Shown: positions 24,787-33,079, counted from the stretch's first letter. The stretch: DNA of 52,589 nt from Streptomyces longispororuber (GCF_014656095.1 NZ_BNBT01000047.1:1-52589); one strand, 5' to 3'. The notes: a model not told the origin generated them from the letters alone. Numbers and translations are program-made.

Positions 24787-27567
24787 TCAGCGGAGTCGTC
24801 GTAGTTGCCGCAGGTACGGGTCCTGGGACACGCGCGGCAGGAGCCGGATGTGGGCGTCCAGGGCGGTGATCTGGCCGGGGCGGGCCAGGACCGGGTTCAG
24901 GTCGGCCTCGGCGAGCTGCGGCAGGTCGACCGCGAGGCGGGAGAGGCGCAGCAGGAGCTGTTCCAGGCCTTCCAGGTCGACGGACCCGTTGCCGCCGTGG
25001 CCGAAGAGCAGCGGCGCGCAGCGCGGTGCGGTGATCAGGTCGTGGACGTCGTGGTCGGTGAGCGGGGCGAGGCGGGCGGCGTGGTCGGCGAGGACCTCGG
25101 TGGCGGTGCCGCCCAGACCGAAGAGCACCAGGGGGCCGAAGACCTCGTCCTGGACCACACCGGCGAACAGTTCGGTACCGCGCGCGGCGAGCGGCTGGAC
25201 GACCACGCCGGTCATCAGGTCGCCGAAGCGGGTCTCCAGGTCCCGGTGGGCGGCCCGTACCTGGGCGTCGCCGCGCAGGTCGAGGTGGAGGGCGTGGTGG
25301 TGGGTCTTGTGGAGCAGGCCGGGCCAGTGGGCCTTGAGGACGACCAGGCCGTCGGGTCCCTTGAGGCGGTCGGCGGCCAGCACCGCCTCGTCCTCGGTCT
25401 CCGCCCAGGCCCAGGGCAGTTGGGGGATGCCGTAGCAGTCGAGGAGTTCGGCGCGCTCGTGGGGGCCGAGCCAGCCGCCTTCGGGGTGCTGGTCGAGGTA
25501 GGCCTCCACCGCCGCACGGGCACGCGGCGTGTCCACGTCGGTGAGCGCCGGGGTGGTGCCGGGCGGGCGGGCCAGCCACCGGGCGCGCTCGACGGCGTGG
25601 GCCAGGGCGCGGGCGGCGGCCTGCGGTTCGGCGTAGGCGGGCAGGTGGCCCGTGTCGGCGGGCAGCAGGCGTACCGGCTGGTCCTGGTCGATGAGCACCG
25701 CGGCGACCGGTGTGTCGTGATGCCGGTCCGGGGCGTGGGTGAGGGACCGGACGAGGACGTCGCCGGTCGCCGCGGCGACCGCGGTGGGCACGAGCACGAC
25801 CAGGACCGCGTCCACTCCCCCGCTCGCCGCGACGCGGTCGACGCAGGCGCGCAGTTGCTCCTCGCTGACGGCGGCGGTGGCGTCCACCGGGTTGGCGGCG
25901 CTCGCGCCCTCGGGGAGCACGTCGAGCACGCCCTCGATGAGCTGGTCGCCCAGCAGCGGCAGGCTCAGCCCGGCCTCCGCGCAGGCGTCGGCGGCCAGCA
26001 CGCCGGCGCCGCCCGCGTTGGTGACCACGGCCACCCGAGCGCCCGTGGGAAGCGGCTGGGCGTGCAACAGGGCTGCCGCTTGGAGGAGTTCGGTGACGGA
26101 GTCGGTCGCCGTGATGCCGGCCTGGGTGAACAGCGCCCGGCGGGTCATGGTCCGGGTCGCGGCGGCCGCCGTGTGCGAGGCGGCCGCGGCACGGCCCGCC
26201 TCGGTGCGGCCCGCGTCGAGGGTCAGCACGGGCATCCGCCGGCTGACGCGCCGCGCGGTACGGGAGAAGGCACGGGGGTTGCCGAACGACTCCAGGTGCA
26301 GCAGCGCCAGGTCGGTGACGCCGTCACTCTCCCACCACTGGAGCAGGTCGTTGCCGCTCACGTCGTACTTGTCGCCCAACGAGACGAAGCTCGAGACTCC
26401 GATGTCGAGCCGGGCCAGCCCGCTGAGCAGCGCGATGCCCACGCCGCCGGACTGCACCGCCACCCCGGCCGTGCCGGGCCTCGGATGTGCGGCGGCGAAC
26501 GTGGCGTCCAGGCAGATGTCCCGCTCGGTGTTGGCCAGGCCCATGCAGTTGGGGCCCACCAGGCGCATGTCGTGAGCGCGGCAGGTGTCCAGCAGGGCCC
26601 GCGCCTGCGTCGCGTCGAGTCCGGCCGAGACGACGAGCAGAGCCCTGACGCCGTGCTTGCCGCACTCCTCGGCCACCGTGGGGACCTGCGCCGCGGGCAC
26701 GGCCAGGACCGCGAGGTCGGGGACCTCCGGCAGGGAGGCGACGTCGGGGACGGAGTGCACGCCGACGACCGTCGCGGCGTGCGGGTTGACGGCGAACGAC
26801 CGGCCGCTGAACCCGCCGGTCCCCACGTTGCGGAGTACGGCCCGGCCCACCGAACCGGGCCTGCGGCCGACACCGATCACGGCGACGGAGCGCGGACGCA
26901 GCAGGGGACGCAGGCTCGCCACCCCGGCGATGCGGCCGCGGGTCTCGAGGGACGTCAAGTAGGCGTCGGTCTGGTCGAGGCGGACGACGCAGTGCACTTC
27001 GGTGCCGTCGAAGTGGCGCACCGTGCGCAGTCCGAGGTCCGCGAAGACCTTGAGCATCTCGTGGTTCTCGGCGAGCGCGTCGGCGGTGAACGCGCTGATC
27101 CCGTCCGCGCGGGCCACCGAGACCAGGTGTTCCAGCAGGAGGGTGCCGACACCCCGGTGGTGCCAGCCGTCCGCGACGGCCACAGCGATGTCGGCGGTGA
27201 CCTGGCCCGGCGCCGCAGTGTCCGTCCCGGTGATCTCGTACTCGGTGATCCCGATGAGGTGCCCCTCGTGCTCGGCGAGGAGCCCGCGGTAGCCGGAACC
27301 GGCGCCCGCGCAGGACGTCGTCCCACCCGGCGCGGCACACCTGCGCACACGGGCCGCGGCCCGGGCCGCCGAGCGGGGGCTCGCCACGAAGAACCGGTAG
27401 CGCAGGTGCTCCGGCGACATCGCCTCGTACAGGCGCAGCACCGCGTCGTGGTCGTCCGGCTTCGCGTGCCGGATGCGTACGGTGGTGCCGTCGGCCAGCA
27501 GGGCGTGCGTGGGGCCGTCGGCCGTCGTGCGGGGTGCGGAAGGGCTGGGAGCGGCGCTGCCGGTCAT
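24787..27567 (-). CDS. GNAT-fused ADP-forming acyl-CoA synthetase
   Basis: 926 residues; ATG27567 has GAGG 6 bp upstream. Order: GNAT acetyltransferase about 15-190 (TVRIRHAKPDDHDAVLRLYE, WHHRGVGTLLLEHLV), CoA-binding domain about 205-330 (PRSVAVIGVGRRPGSVG), succinyl-CoA-ligase-like domains about 330-650 (GPNCMGLAN, VQSGGVGIALL, the phospho-His candidate in AAASHTAAA) and ATP-grasp about 700-920 (YGIPQLPWAWAETEDEA, GVVQDEVFGPLVLFGLGG). It would release acetate from acetyl-CoA with ATP formation, or acetylate proteins in response to acyl-CoA. GNAT is N-terminal here, while in the PatZ type it is C-terminal. The GNAT part carries about 14 extra residues rich in Gly/Ala/Cys near 95. Confidence 0.9.
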   Translation of the reverse strand: MTGSAAPSPSAPRTTADGPTHALLADGTTVRIRHAKPDDHDAVLRLYEAMSPEHLRYRFFVASPRSAARAAARVRRCAAPGGTTSCAGAGSGYRGLLAEHEGHLIGITEYEITGTDTAAPGQVTADIAVAVADGWHHRGVGTLLLEHLVSVARADGISAFTADALAENHEMLKVFADLGLRTVRHFDGTEVHCVVRLDQTDAYLTSLETRGRIAGVASLRPLLRPRSVAVIGVGRRPGSVGRAVLRNVGTGGFSGRSFAVNPHAATVVGVHSVPDVASLPEVPDLAVLAVPAAQVPTVAEECGKHGVRALLVVSAGLDATQARALLDTCRAHDMRLVGPNCMGLANTERDICLDATFAAAHPRPGTAGVAVQSGGVGIALLSGLARLDIGVSSFVSLGDKYDVSGNDLLQWWESDGVTDLALLHLESFGNPRAFSRTARRVSRRMPVLTLDAGRTEAGRAAAASHTAAAATRTMTRRALFTQAGITATDSVTELLQAAALLHAQPLPTGARVAVVTNAGGAGVLAADACAEAGLSLPLLGDQLIEGVLDVLPEGASAANPVDATAAVSEEQLRACVDRVAASGGVDAVLVVLVPTAVAAATGDVLVRSLTHAPDRHHDTPVAAVLIDQDQPVRLLPADTGHLPAYAEPQAAARALAHAVERARWLARPPGTTPALTDVDTPRARAAVEAYLDQHPEGGWLGPHERAELLDCYGIPQLPWAWAETEDEAVLAADRLKGPDGLVVLKAHWPGLLHKTHHHALHLDLRGDAQVRAAHRDLETRFGDLMTGVVVQPLAARGTELFAGVVQDEVFGPLVLFGLGGTATEVLADHAARLAPLTDHDVHDLITAPRCAPLLFGHGGNGSVDLEGLEQLLLRLSRLAVDLPQLAEADLNPVLARPGQITALDAHIRLLPRVSQDPYLRQLRRLR

Positions 27568-27679
27568 CACGTACCTCGCGATGCGGTTCGGTGGGTGGAC
27601 GCCTTCAGCGTCCGGCCCGGCGTTCGCTCCGCGCAGAGGCCGGGTGGGCACGAGTCGGGGCCGGGCGGCAGCGCCCCCT

Positions 27680-27693
27680 GGGCCGAACGGCCC
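27680..27693. promoter_or_regulatory. DevR-box-like palindrome upstream of acyl-CoA synthetase operon
   Basis: GGGCCGAACGGCCC, a perfect 6-2-6 inverted repeat 113 bp before the synthetase ATG, directly after the hypF remnant stop. It fits the GGGNCNNNNGNCCC pattern of the mycobacterial DevR box. Confidence 0.6.
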
Positions 27694-28351
27694 TCATGGC
27701 AGTGGTGCGCCGAGTTCGCTCCCGCACGCGGGGCAGGCCACGGGTTCGGCGTGGAAGCGCCGGTCGCGGGGGGCGGCGTACTCGGCGGCGCAGTCCGCGC
27801 ACATCGGGAACCGGCGCGTCGTGCATCGTGGTACGGAGCCGGTCGTAGGGCAGGTCCTCGTTGATGGTGGCGCGTGGCCGGCGGTCCGTGCAGTTGGCGA
27901 ACGGATACCGGTAGCGGCGGTCCTCCGGCGCGAACAACTCCCGCAGGCAGGCGGCGCAGATCGCCGCGTCCGGGGGGATTTCGCGCGGCGCGGCGGCAGC
28001 GGGTCCGCCGGGTCGCTGTGGCGGACCTGGAAGGTCCGGGTCGGGGACGCGGCCTCGCCCGCGGCGGTCCCCGGTTCCCGGCGGCTCGTCCGCCGGTGTC
28101 CACGCGACCTCCCGTACGCGCGCCAGCACCGGCGCCCGCTCGTACAGCCGCGGCCCGAACTTCGCGAGGGCGTCCGCCGACCCTGTCGCCTGCCCCTCGA
28201 CGTGACCGTCGACGTTCGCGACCCAGCCGGTCAGCCCGAGCTCACCGGCCAGCCGGTGCACGAACAGCCAGAAGCCGACGCCCTGGCGATCCCGTGGACC
28301 ACGAAGCCACGCGTCACGTGCGTCACGGTTCGCCCCGGGCGGCGGCGTCAC
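27694..28351 (-). pseudogene. hypF: hypF fragment (hydrogenase maturation), frameshifted and truncated
   Basis: The N-terminus matches the acylphosphatase domain of HypF (QGVGFWLFVHRLAGELGLTG, GWVANVDGHVEGQATG), but the catalytic Arg of GVGFRPF is Trp here. The zinc-finger region follows: DAAICAACLRELF, RYRYPFANCTDRRP (second Cys of this pair lost) and PRATINEDLPYDR. At about 27815 the frame shifts by an extra base, and FPMCADCAAEYAAP, RRFHAEPVACPACGSEL continue in another frame to a TGA at 27694. The YrdC-like and carbamoyltransferase domains (over 500 residues) are missing. Non-functional, and consistent with the hydrogenase relic at 22.5 kb. Confidence 0.85.
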
Positions 28352-28478
28352 GGTGCCGCACGATCTCCTGCTCGACCGAGGCGGCCAGCGGCCCGACGAC
28401 GTCCGCGACCGCGGGCGACAGGCCCGTGCCCAAGGAGGTGTCGGTGCCCTCGACCGCGATCCGTGTCCGTTCCCTCAT
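28323..28478 (-). CDS. Short ORF between hypF remnant and operator, unknown
   Basis: 51 residues from ATG28478 (RTRIAVEGTDTSLGTGLS, then VADVVGPLAASVEQEIV). Codon third positions are strongly GC-rich, which supports coding. The only Shine-Dalgarno candidate is GGTGGGG directly before the ATG, too close to be convincing. It overlaps the hypF fragment start by about 29 bp and lies 37 bp from the operator at 28515. Family not recognised; it may be a further hydrogenase-island relic. Confidence 0.4.
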   Translation of the reverse strand: MRERTRIAVEGTDTSLGTGLSPAVADVVGPLAASVEQEIVRHRDAAARGEP

Positions 28479-28514
28479 GGCCCCACCGTCGGCCCGCGGG
28501 CCCGGTGTGCACAG

Positions 28515-28528
28515 GGGCCGACCGGCCC
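28515..28528. promoter_or_regulatory. DevR-box-like palindrome upstream of universal stress gene
   Basis: GGGCCGACCGGCCC, a perfect 6-2-6 inverted repeat 76 bp before the universal-stress ATG. A half-like AGGGCCGGTG follows at about 28536. Confidence 0.6.
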
Positions 28529-28603
28529 TTGTCGAAGGGCCGGTGCACCCGTACCCCCCACGGCGACACCGCGGGACGCTGGTGGCACAGGGAGGTGAGG
28601 ACG

Positions 28604-29413
28604 ATGCTCCGGCCGATCGTGGTGGGCCTCGACGGCTCACGTGAGAGTGTCGCCGCCGCGCATTGGGCGGCCAGGGAAGCGCTGCGCCGGGGACTTCCGC
28701 TGCGCTTGGTGCACGCCGGGGAGGGGCTGCCCAGGGATGACGAACCCGTCACGCTGCCGGAGTTGGCGGCTCCGCGCTCCTGGGCGCGGCGGATCCTGCG
28801 TGGCACCGCGGACCGGCTCCACGAGGAGTACCCGCAGGTGCCGTTGACCACGGAGCAGATCCGGAGGCCGACCGTCCCCGCGCTGCTCGCCGAGGCCGAG
28901 CCCGCGGAGCTGCTGGTGCTCGGCAACCAGGGTTTCGGAGGACTCGGCGGACTCCTGGCAGGGTCGGTGGCCATGGCGGTGGTCGCCCACACGCGCACCC
29001 CCGTCGTGCTCGTGCGGGCCGGGTTCGGCGCCGTGGACGAGCATGTGCGCAACGGCGACGGCGAGACCTCGGCCCGGGCCCCGTACCGGCCGGTGGTGGC
29101 CGCTGTCGACCTGCGTCACGCCTGCGACCCCCTGCTCGCCTTCGCCTTCGAAGCGGCCCGCCATCGCGCGGCACCGCTGCACGTCGTCCACGCCTGGCGG
29201 CTGCCCAACACCACTTCAGGCCCCCGCTGCACGCCGCTCATGGACCACCAGGGCGCAGCCCAACAGCTTCCCCCACAGCCCCAGCCCCAGCCCCAGCTCG
29301 CAGGTTGTCGCCGCCAGTGCCGCGTGCGTGATCTGTTCCTCCTGATGGGTGCGGGCGCGGTGTGCGATCTGGCGGACGGGGTCTTGTCGACGGCCTACGC
29401 GATCTCGTCGTAG
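28604..29413 (+). CDS. Universal stress protein, second domain truncated
   Basis: ATG28604 follows GGGAGGTGAGGACG. Residues 1-145 are a complete USP domain (PIVVGLDGSRESVAAAHWAA; ATP loop GNQGFGGLGGLLAGSVAMAV; TPVVLVRAG). A second USP domain begins about 162 (RPVVAAVDLRHACDPLLAFA, LHVVHAWRLP) but breaks off near residue 205 (nt 29218). The remaining tail (Gln/Pro-rich, then CRVRDLFLLMG) is antisense to a sigma-factor relic. Actinobacterial tandem USPs run to about 290-300 residues, so the second nucleotide site is lost. The first domain could still fold. Confidence 0.8.
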   Translation: MLRPIVVGLDGSRESVAAAHWAAREALRRGLPLRLVHAGEGLPRDDEPVTLPELAAPRSWARRILRGTADRLHEEYPQVPLTTEQIRRPTVPALLAEAEPAELLVLGNQGFGGLGGLLAGSVAMAVVAHTRTPVVLVRAGFGAVDEHVRNGDGETSARAPYRPVVAAVDLRHACDPLLAFAFEAARHRAAPLHVVHAWRLPNTTSGPRCTPLMDHQGAAQQLPPQPQPQPQLAGCRRQCRVRDLFLLMGAGAVCDLADGVLSTAYAISS

Positions 29414-29425
29414 TCCACGCCGACA
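29216..29425 (-). pseudogene. ECF sigma factor region-4 relic
   Basis: Read on the minus strand: VDYDEIA, a TAG, AVDKTPSA, a one-base frame change, then RQIAHRARTHQEEQITHAAL and a stop at 29216. The YxEIAxAxxKTPxAVRQxAHRAR pattern is the sigma-70 region 4.2 helix-turn-helix of ECF factors. Two lesions and the absence of region 2 make it dead. The carboxymuconolactone-decarboxylase gene next door fits the known pairing of ECF41-type sigma factors with such genes. Confidence 0.5.
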
Positions 29426-29548
29426 ACCCCAGTTCTGTGGCAGCCCCGCCGCCCGTGGCCCACATCACATCCGCCCCGTGTCACAGGAGCGCGGCGATCG
29501 GCGCCTTATGGGCATCAGCCACACGATTCCGCGAGTGAGGAAGCTCCG

Positions 29549-30034
29549 ATGGAAACCCGTATGAACCTGTTCGACACCGCGATCGGCACGAAGATCGGCA
29601 AGCGCATCTACGCCGTCAGCCAGGTCATCCACGAGTCGCCGCTGCCGAAATCCACCCAGGAGTTGGTGCAGTTGCGAGCCAGCCAGATCAACGGCTGCGG
29701 CTTCTGCGTCGACATCCACAGCAAGGACGCCGCCGCAGCCGGCGAGGACACAGCCCGGCTCAGCCTCGTCGCCACCTGGCGGCACTCCACCGTGTTCACC
29801 GACGCCGAGCAGGCCGCGCTGGCCCTCACCGAGGAAGGCACCCGCATCATCGACGGACACACGGGGGTCACCGACGAGACCTGGGCCCAGGTGCGCGAGC
29901 ACTACGACGAGGAGCAGGCCATCGCTCTCGTCTCCCTCGTCGCCATGATCAACGCGACCAACCGGCTCGGCGTGATCCTCAACAATCAGGGTGGGTCCTA
30001 CGTGCCCGGCAACCTGGCCACTGTCGCTGGTTGA
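29549..30034 (+). CDS. Carboxymuconolactone decarboxylase / AhpD-family protein
   Basis: 161 residues. The redox motif is CGFC (Cys50, Cys53) with His57 four residues later in NGCGFCVDIH, as in AhpD-core alkylhydroperoxidases. The rest is the family's all-helical pattern (STQELVQLRASQI, EQAALALTEEGTRI, AIALVSLVAMINATNRLGV). ATG29549 lies behind GAGGAAGCTCCG. It probably reduces a small oxidised substrate or partners a sigma factor, given the relic upstream. A strong hairpin follows the gene. Confidence 0.9.
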   Translation: METRMNLFDTAIGTKIGKRIYAVSQVIHESPLPKSTQELVQLRASQINGCGFCVDIHSKDAAAAGEDTARLSLVATWRHSTVFTDAEQAALALTEEGTRIIDGHTGVTDETWAQVREHYDEEQAIALVSLVAMINATNRLGVILNNQGGSYVPGNLATVAG

Positions 30035-30039
30035 CGCAC

Positions 30040-30077
30040 CGAGACCGGCCCCGGTCGAAGGATCGGGGCCGGTCTCG
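30040..30077 (+). terminator. Strong hairpin after the CMD gene
   Basis: CGAGACCGGCCCCG at 30040-30053 pairs perfectly with CGGGGCCGGTCTCG at 30064-30077 around a 10-nt loop, 6 bp after the stop codon. No U-run, as usual for Streptomyces hairpin terminators. Confidence 0.8.
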
Positions 30078-30124
30078 ATCGGTGCAACCCGTTTCTGTTC
30101 GCATCCCGAGGAGATGACGACGTC

Positions 30125-30280
30125 ATGAGCCTAGAGATGGTGCGGTTCCGCACCGACAGCGGCACATCTGCCGAGGTCCGGTCGCAACCGGCGGAGGTGT
30201 TCGCCGCCCTCCAGACGGCATCACCCCAGGGCCCGGTCTCCACGGCGTACTCCAGTGAGCCGGGAACGGACTGCATCCCC
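30125..30280 (+). pseudogene. Possible antibiotic-biosynthesis-monooxygenase-like remnant
   Basis: ATG30125 has GAGGAG 11 bp upstream. The first 40 residues (LEMVRFRTDSGTSAEV, PAEVFAALQTASP) resemble the start of small ABM-fold proteins. After about residue 45 the reading loses any protein-like character. Weak evidence; it could also be a short unrelated ORF. Confidence 0.25.
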
Positions 30281-30410
30281 TGGCCCCCGTCGAGAGGGAG
30301 GCGGCCGAAGCGAATCCACTGGTGGGACTGCCGGAAGCCGCTCAGAGGCGCGACCGGATCAGCCCAGCCGCGGGGGCGCCGGTGCCGCCAGGGCCGTTCG
30401 TCGTCGTGGG

Positions 30411-30776
30411 GTGGTGCAGCTCGTGAACTCCGTGCTGATCATCGCCACTGTCGGGTGCGTCGTCGCGAACGGGTTCATGGCGATCGCGGACTACGCGCGA
30501 GCGCCGTTCGTGCTGGCGAACTCCGCAGAGGTCCGGCTCAAGCCAGCCGCGTTGCCGTACCTGGCAACCCTCAAACTCGCGGGGGCTGCCGGCCTTCTCC
30601 TCGGCCTTCTCGGGGTCCACTGGCTGGGCCTGGCGGCCGGAGTCGGCTTGACCGCATTCTTCATCGGCGCGGTCCTGTTCCACGTCCGCGCACGTGTCTT
30701 CCACAACATCGCCTTCCCCGGCGCCTACTTGCTCCTCGCAGTCGCCGGCACCAGCTTCTTCATGGGCGCACTATGA
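30411..30776 (+). CDS. DoxX-like small membrane protein
   Basis: About 121 residues with four predicted membrane helices (VLIIATVGCVVANGFMAIA; LPYLATLKLAGAAGLLLGLL; LGLAAGVGLTAFFIGAVLF; AFPGAYLLLAVAGTSFFMG). The NGFMAIADY and PYLATLKLAGAAGLLLG segments fit the DoxX-like family. GTG30411 is the likely start; GTG30423 is an alternative, and neither has a strong Shine-Dalgarno. Role unknown, often linked to oxidative-stress or quinone chemistry. Confidence 0.75.
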   Translation: MVQLVNSVLIIATVGCVVANGFMAIADYARAPFVLANSAEVRLKPAALPYLATLKLAGAAGLLLGLLGVHWLGLAAGVGLTAFFIGAVLFHVRARVFHNIAFPGAYLLLAVAGTSFFMGAL

Positions 30777-30909
30777 CTCACGCCGCGCCCGGCGGGCTCG
30801 CTCGCGTGCCCACCTGACGACGTACGGTCGGCCGTACCCGGTCCCGGATACGGCCTCGCCGCGCGTGGACGTACGCACGCGCTCATGTGTGGCGACTTCC
30901 CGTCGAGCC

Positions 30910-31932
30910 CTACGGAAGCCAGGCGGCGACGTACTCCGTCAGGTCGAGCAGCCGGTTGGTGTACCCCCACTCGTTGTCGTACCAGCCGAAGACCTTGACC
31001 AGTTCGCCGTGCGCCTGGGTCAGCGGGGCGTCCAGGACGCAGGAGGCGGGGTCGCCGACGACGTCCCGGGAGACGATCGGGGCGTCGGAGACCCGCAGGA
31101 CGCCCTTCAGCGGTCCGGCGGCGGCCTCCCGGAAGGCGGCGTTGACCTCGTCCGCCGTCACGGGACGGTCGAGGATCACGCCGAGGTCGGTGAGCGAGCC
31201 GTCCTCGACGGGGACGCGTACGGCGATGCCGTCCAGGGTGCCGGACAGTTCCGGCAGGACGAGGCCGACCGCGCGGGCGGCGCCGGTGCTGGTGGGGATG
31301 ATGTTGACGGCGGCGCTGCGGCCGCGGCGCGGGTCCTTGTGGGGGCCGTCGAGGACCACTTGGTCGTTGGTGTAGCCGTGGATCGTCGTCATGAGTCCCT
31401 TGACGAGGCCGAAGTGCTCGTCGAGGACCTTCACCATGGGTGCGACGCAGTTGGTGGTGCAGGAGGCGTTGGAGACGACCTGGTGGTTCTCCGGGTCGTA
31501 GGTGCTCTCGTTGACGCCCATCACGATCGTGGCGTCGACGTCCTTGCCCGGCACGGACAGCAGCACCTTGCGGGCGCCCGCCTTCAGGTGCTGTCCGGCC
31601 TGCTCACGGGTGCGGAAGCGGCCGGTGGACTCGATCACCACGTCCACGCCGAGGTCGCCCCAGGCCAGGGCGGCCGGGTCGCGTTCGGCGGTCACGGCGA
31701 CGCGGTGCCCGTCCACGGTGATCGAGTCGTCGTCGTGCTCGACGGGGCGGCCGAGGCGGCCGTACGTCGAGTCGTAGGCCAGCAGGTGGGCCAGTGCGGC
31801 CGGCGAGGTGATGTCGTTGACCGCCACGACCTCCACCGGCGTACCGGTCCCGGTCTCCGCGCGCTCCAGTACCAGGCGCAGGTAGTTGCGTCCGATGCGG
31901 CCGAAGCCGTTGATCCCCACACGCACGCTCAT
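30910..31932 (-). CDS. gap: Glyceraldehyde-3-phosphate dehydrogenase
   Basis: 340 residues. N-terminal NAD site VGINGFGRIGRNYLR, catalytic Cys in SNASCTTNCVAP about 155, His in TTIHGYTNDQ, and the C-terminal WYDNEWGYTNR. ATG31932. It interconverts glyceraldehyde-3-phosphate and 1,3-bisphosphoglycerate. Lying in a stress island next to a DevR-like regulator and carrying an operator motif 115 bp upstream, it is probably a second, hypoxia-induced isozyme rather than the housekeeping enzyme. Confidence 0.96.
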   Translation of the reverse strand: MSVRVGINGFGRIGRNYLRLVLERAETGTGTPVEVVAVNDITSPAALAHLLAYDSTYGRLGRPVEHDDDSITVDGHRVAVTAERDPAALAWGDLGVDVVIESTGRFRTREQAGQHLKAGARKVLLSVPGKDVDATIVMGVNESTYDPENHQVVSNASCTTNCVAPMVKVLDEHFGLVKGLMTTIHGYTNDQVVLDGPHKDPRRGRSAAVNIIPTSTGAARAVGLVLPELSGTLDGIAVRVPVEDGSLTDLGVILDRPVTADEVNAAFREAAAGPLKGVLRVSDAPIVSRDVVGDPASCVLDAPLTQAHGELVKVFGWYDNEWGYTNRLLDLTEYVAAWLP

Positions 31933-32046
31933 GTCCGTCGTCCTCCCGGTCGGTGTCGCTGCGTCGCTGCGTCGCTGTCTCTTGTGTCGCTGCCAGCGTT
32001 CTGGACGGTGCCGGGGGCGGGCTCGGGCCCTACGGGGGCGAGCCGG

Positions 32047-32060
32047 GGGACGTTCGGCCC
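32047..32060. promoter_or_regulatory. DevR-box-like site upstream of gap
   Basis: GGGACGTTCGGCCC, 115 bp before the gap start, between the regulator gene and gap. It matches GGGNCGNNCGGCCC, and the A at position 4 is also the base found in mycobacterial boxes. Confidence 0.55.
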
Positions 32061-32080
32061 CCGTGGCTCGCCCGGTGGCG

Positions 32081-32773
32081 TCAGCGGCCTTCTTGCCTGA
32101 GCCGGTCCTGGGCCTGCGTGGCGATGACGGCGGCCTGGACACGGCGCTCCACGCCGAGCTTGGCGAGCAGTCGGGAGATGTGGTTCTTGACCGTCTTCTC
32201 GGCGAGGTAGAGCCGCTGGCCGATCTGGCGGTTGGTCAGCCCTTCCCCGATCAGCGCCAGGATCTCCCGCTCCCGCTCGGTCAGGCCCGGCAGGGCGTCG
32301 GCTTCCCGCTCCGGTTCCTGGCCCTGGCGCAACCGGGCCATCAGCTTGGCCGTGGCGCTGGGATCGAGCAGGGACTGGCCCGCGGCGACCGTACGCACGG
32401 CCGAGACCAGGTCCGAGCCCTGGATCTGCTTCAGCACGTACCCCGAGGCGCCCGCCATGATCGAGTCGAGCAGGGCCTCCTCGTCGTCGAACGAAGTCAG
32501 CATCAGGCAGGCCAGGTCGGGCACGCGGGAGCGCAGCTCCCGGCACACGGTGACGCCGTCGCCGTCCGGCAGCCGGACGTCGAGCACCGCCACCTGTGGG
32601 CGCAGCGCGGGCACGCGCACCAGTGCCTGCTCAGCGTTGGCGGCTTCCCCGACGACGGTGATGTCCGGTTCGTCGTTCAGGAGGTCGTGCACCCCGCGCC
32701 GTACCACCTCGTGGTCGTCCAGCAGGAAGACCCGGATCGGGTTGTCGGGGCCGGGCTGCTCGCCGTCCGCCAT
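32081..32773 (-). CDS. NarL/LuxR-type response regulator, DevR/OsdR-like
   Basis: 230 residues. Receiver domain about 13-130 with the acidic pair Asp19-Asp20, phospho-acceptor Asp65 (VAVLDVRLPDGDG), switch residue in MLTSFDDEE and the Lys of GYVLKQIQG. LuxR-type HTH about 165-225 (LTEREREILALIGEGLTN, LYLAEKTVKNHISRLLAKLG). ATG32773 behind GAGGAG. The receiver-linker-HTH layout and the surrounding stress genes match DevR/DosR/OsdR regulators of hypoxia and dormancy. No sensor kinase gene lies in the window. A palindrome 110 bp upstream suggests autoregulation. Confidence 0.92.
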   Translation of the reverse strand: MADGEQPGPDNPIRVFLLDDHEVVRRGVHDLLNDEPDITVVGEAANAEQALVRVPALRPQVAVLDVRLPDGDGVTVCRELRSRVPDLACLMLTSFDDEEALLDSIMAGASGYVLKQIQGSDLVSAVRTVAAGQSLLDPSATAKLMARLRQGQEPEREADALPGLTEREREILALIGEGLTNRQIGQRLYLAEKTVKNHISRLLAKLGVERRVQAAVIATQAQDRLRQEGR

Positions 32774-32882
32774 CGGATACTCCTCGTTGTCCGCGCTGTC
32801 TGGTCTCCGCCCGGGCTCCGGCCACTGCGGGCTCCGGTCCCCGTCTCCTTCAGATCTTGTGCGATCCCGGGCCGGAGGACCA

Positions 32883-32896
32883 GGGCCGGTCGGCCC
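32883..32896. promoter_or_regulatory. DevR-box-like palindrome upstream of the response regulator
   Basis: GGGCCGGTCGGCCC, flanked by A and T (AGGGCCGGTCGGCCCT), 110 bp before the regulator ATG. Confidence 0.62.
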
Positions 32897-33065
32897 TACT
32901 GGTCCCGGTGCCCTCCACGCACGGGGCCTCGTCGGAGCGCCTGCCCCCGGTCGGGTGCTGCCGAACAGGGGCACGTGAGCCGAGCCTCCCGGCCCCGTCC
33001 GACCACAGCGGTCGGCTGCCGAGGGAGGCGTCCCTCCGGGTGCGCAGGCCGTCTCCCGCGACTCG

Positions 33066-33079
33066 GGGCCGGTCGGCCC
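33066..33079. promoter_or_regulatory. DevR-box-like palindrome upstream of ppdK
   Basis: GGGCCGGTCGGCCC, the same 14 bases as the site at 32883, 280 bp before the ppdK ATG. Confidence 0.58.

Noticed and set aside
24805..27864. A 1019-codon open frame on the + strand
   Set aside because: It lies exactly antisense to the GNAT/acyl-CoA synthetase, its composition is that of a mirror frame in high-GC DNA, and it has no domains. The minus-strand gene has clear motifs.
30822..30837. GTACGG/CCGTAC palindrome between the DoxX-like gene and gap as a terminator
   Set aside because: Only a 6-bp stem with a 4-nt loop, a common chance palindrome at this GC; not listed as a feature.
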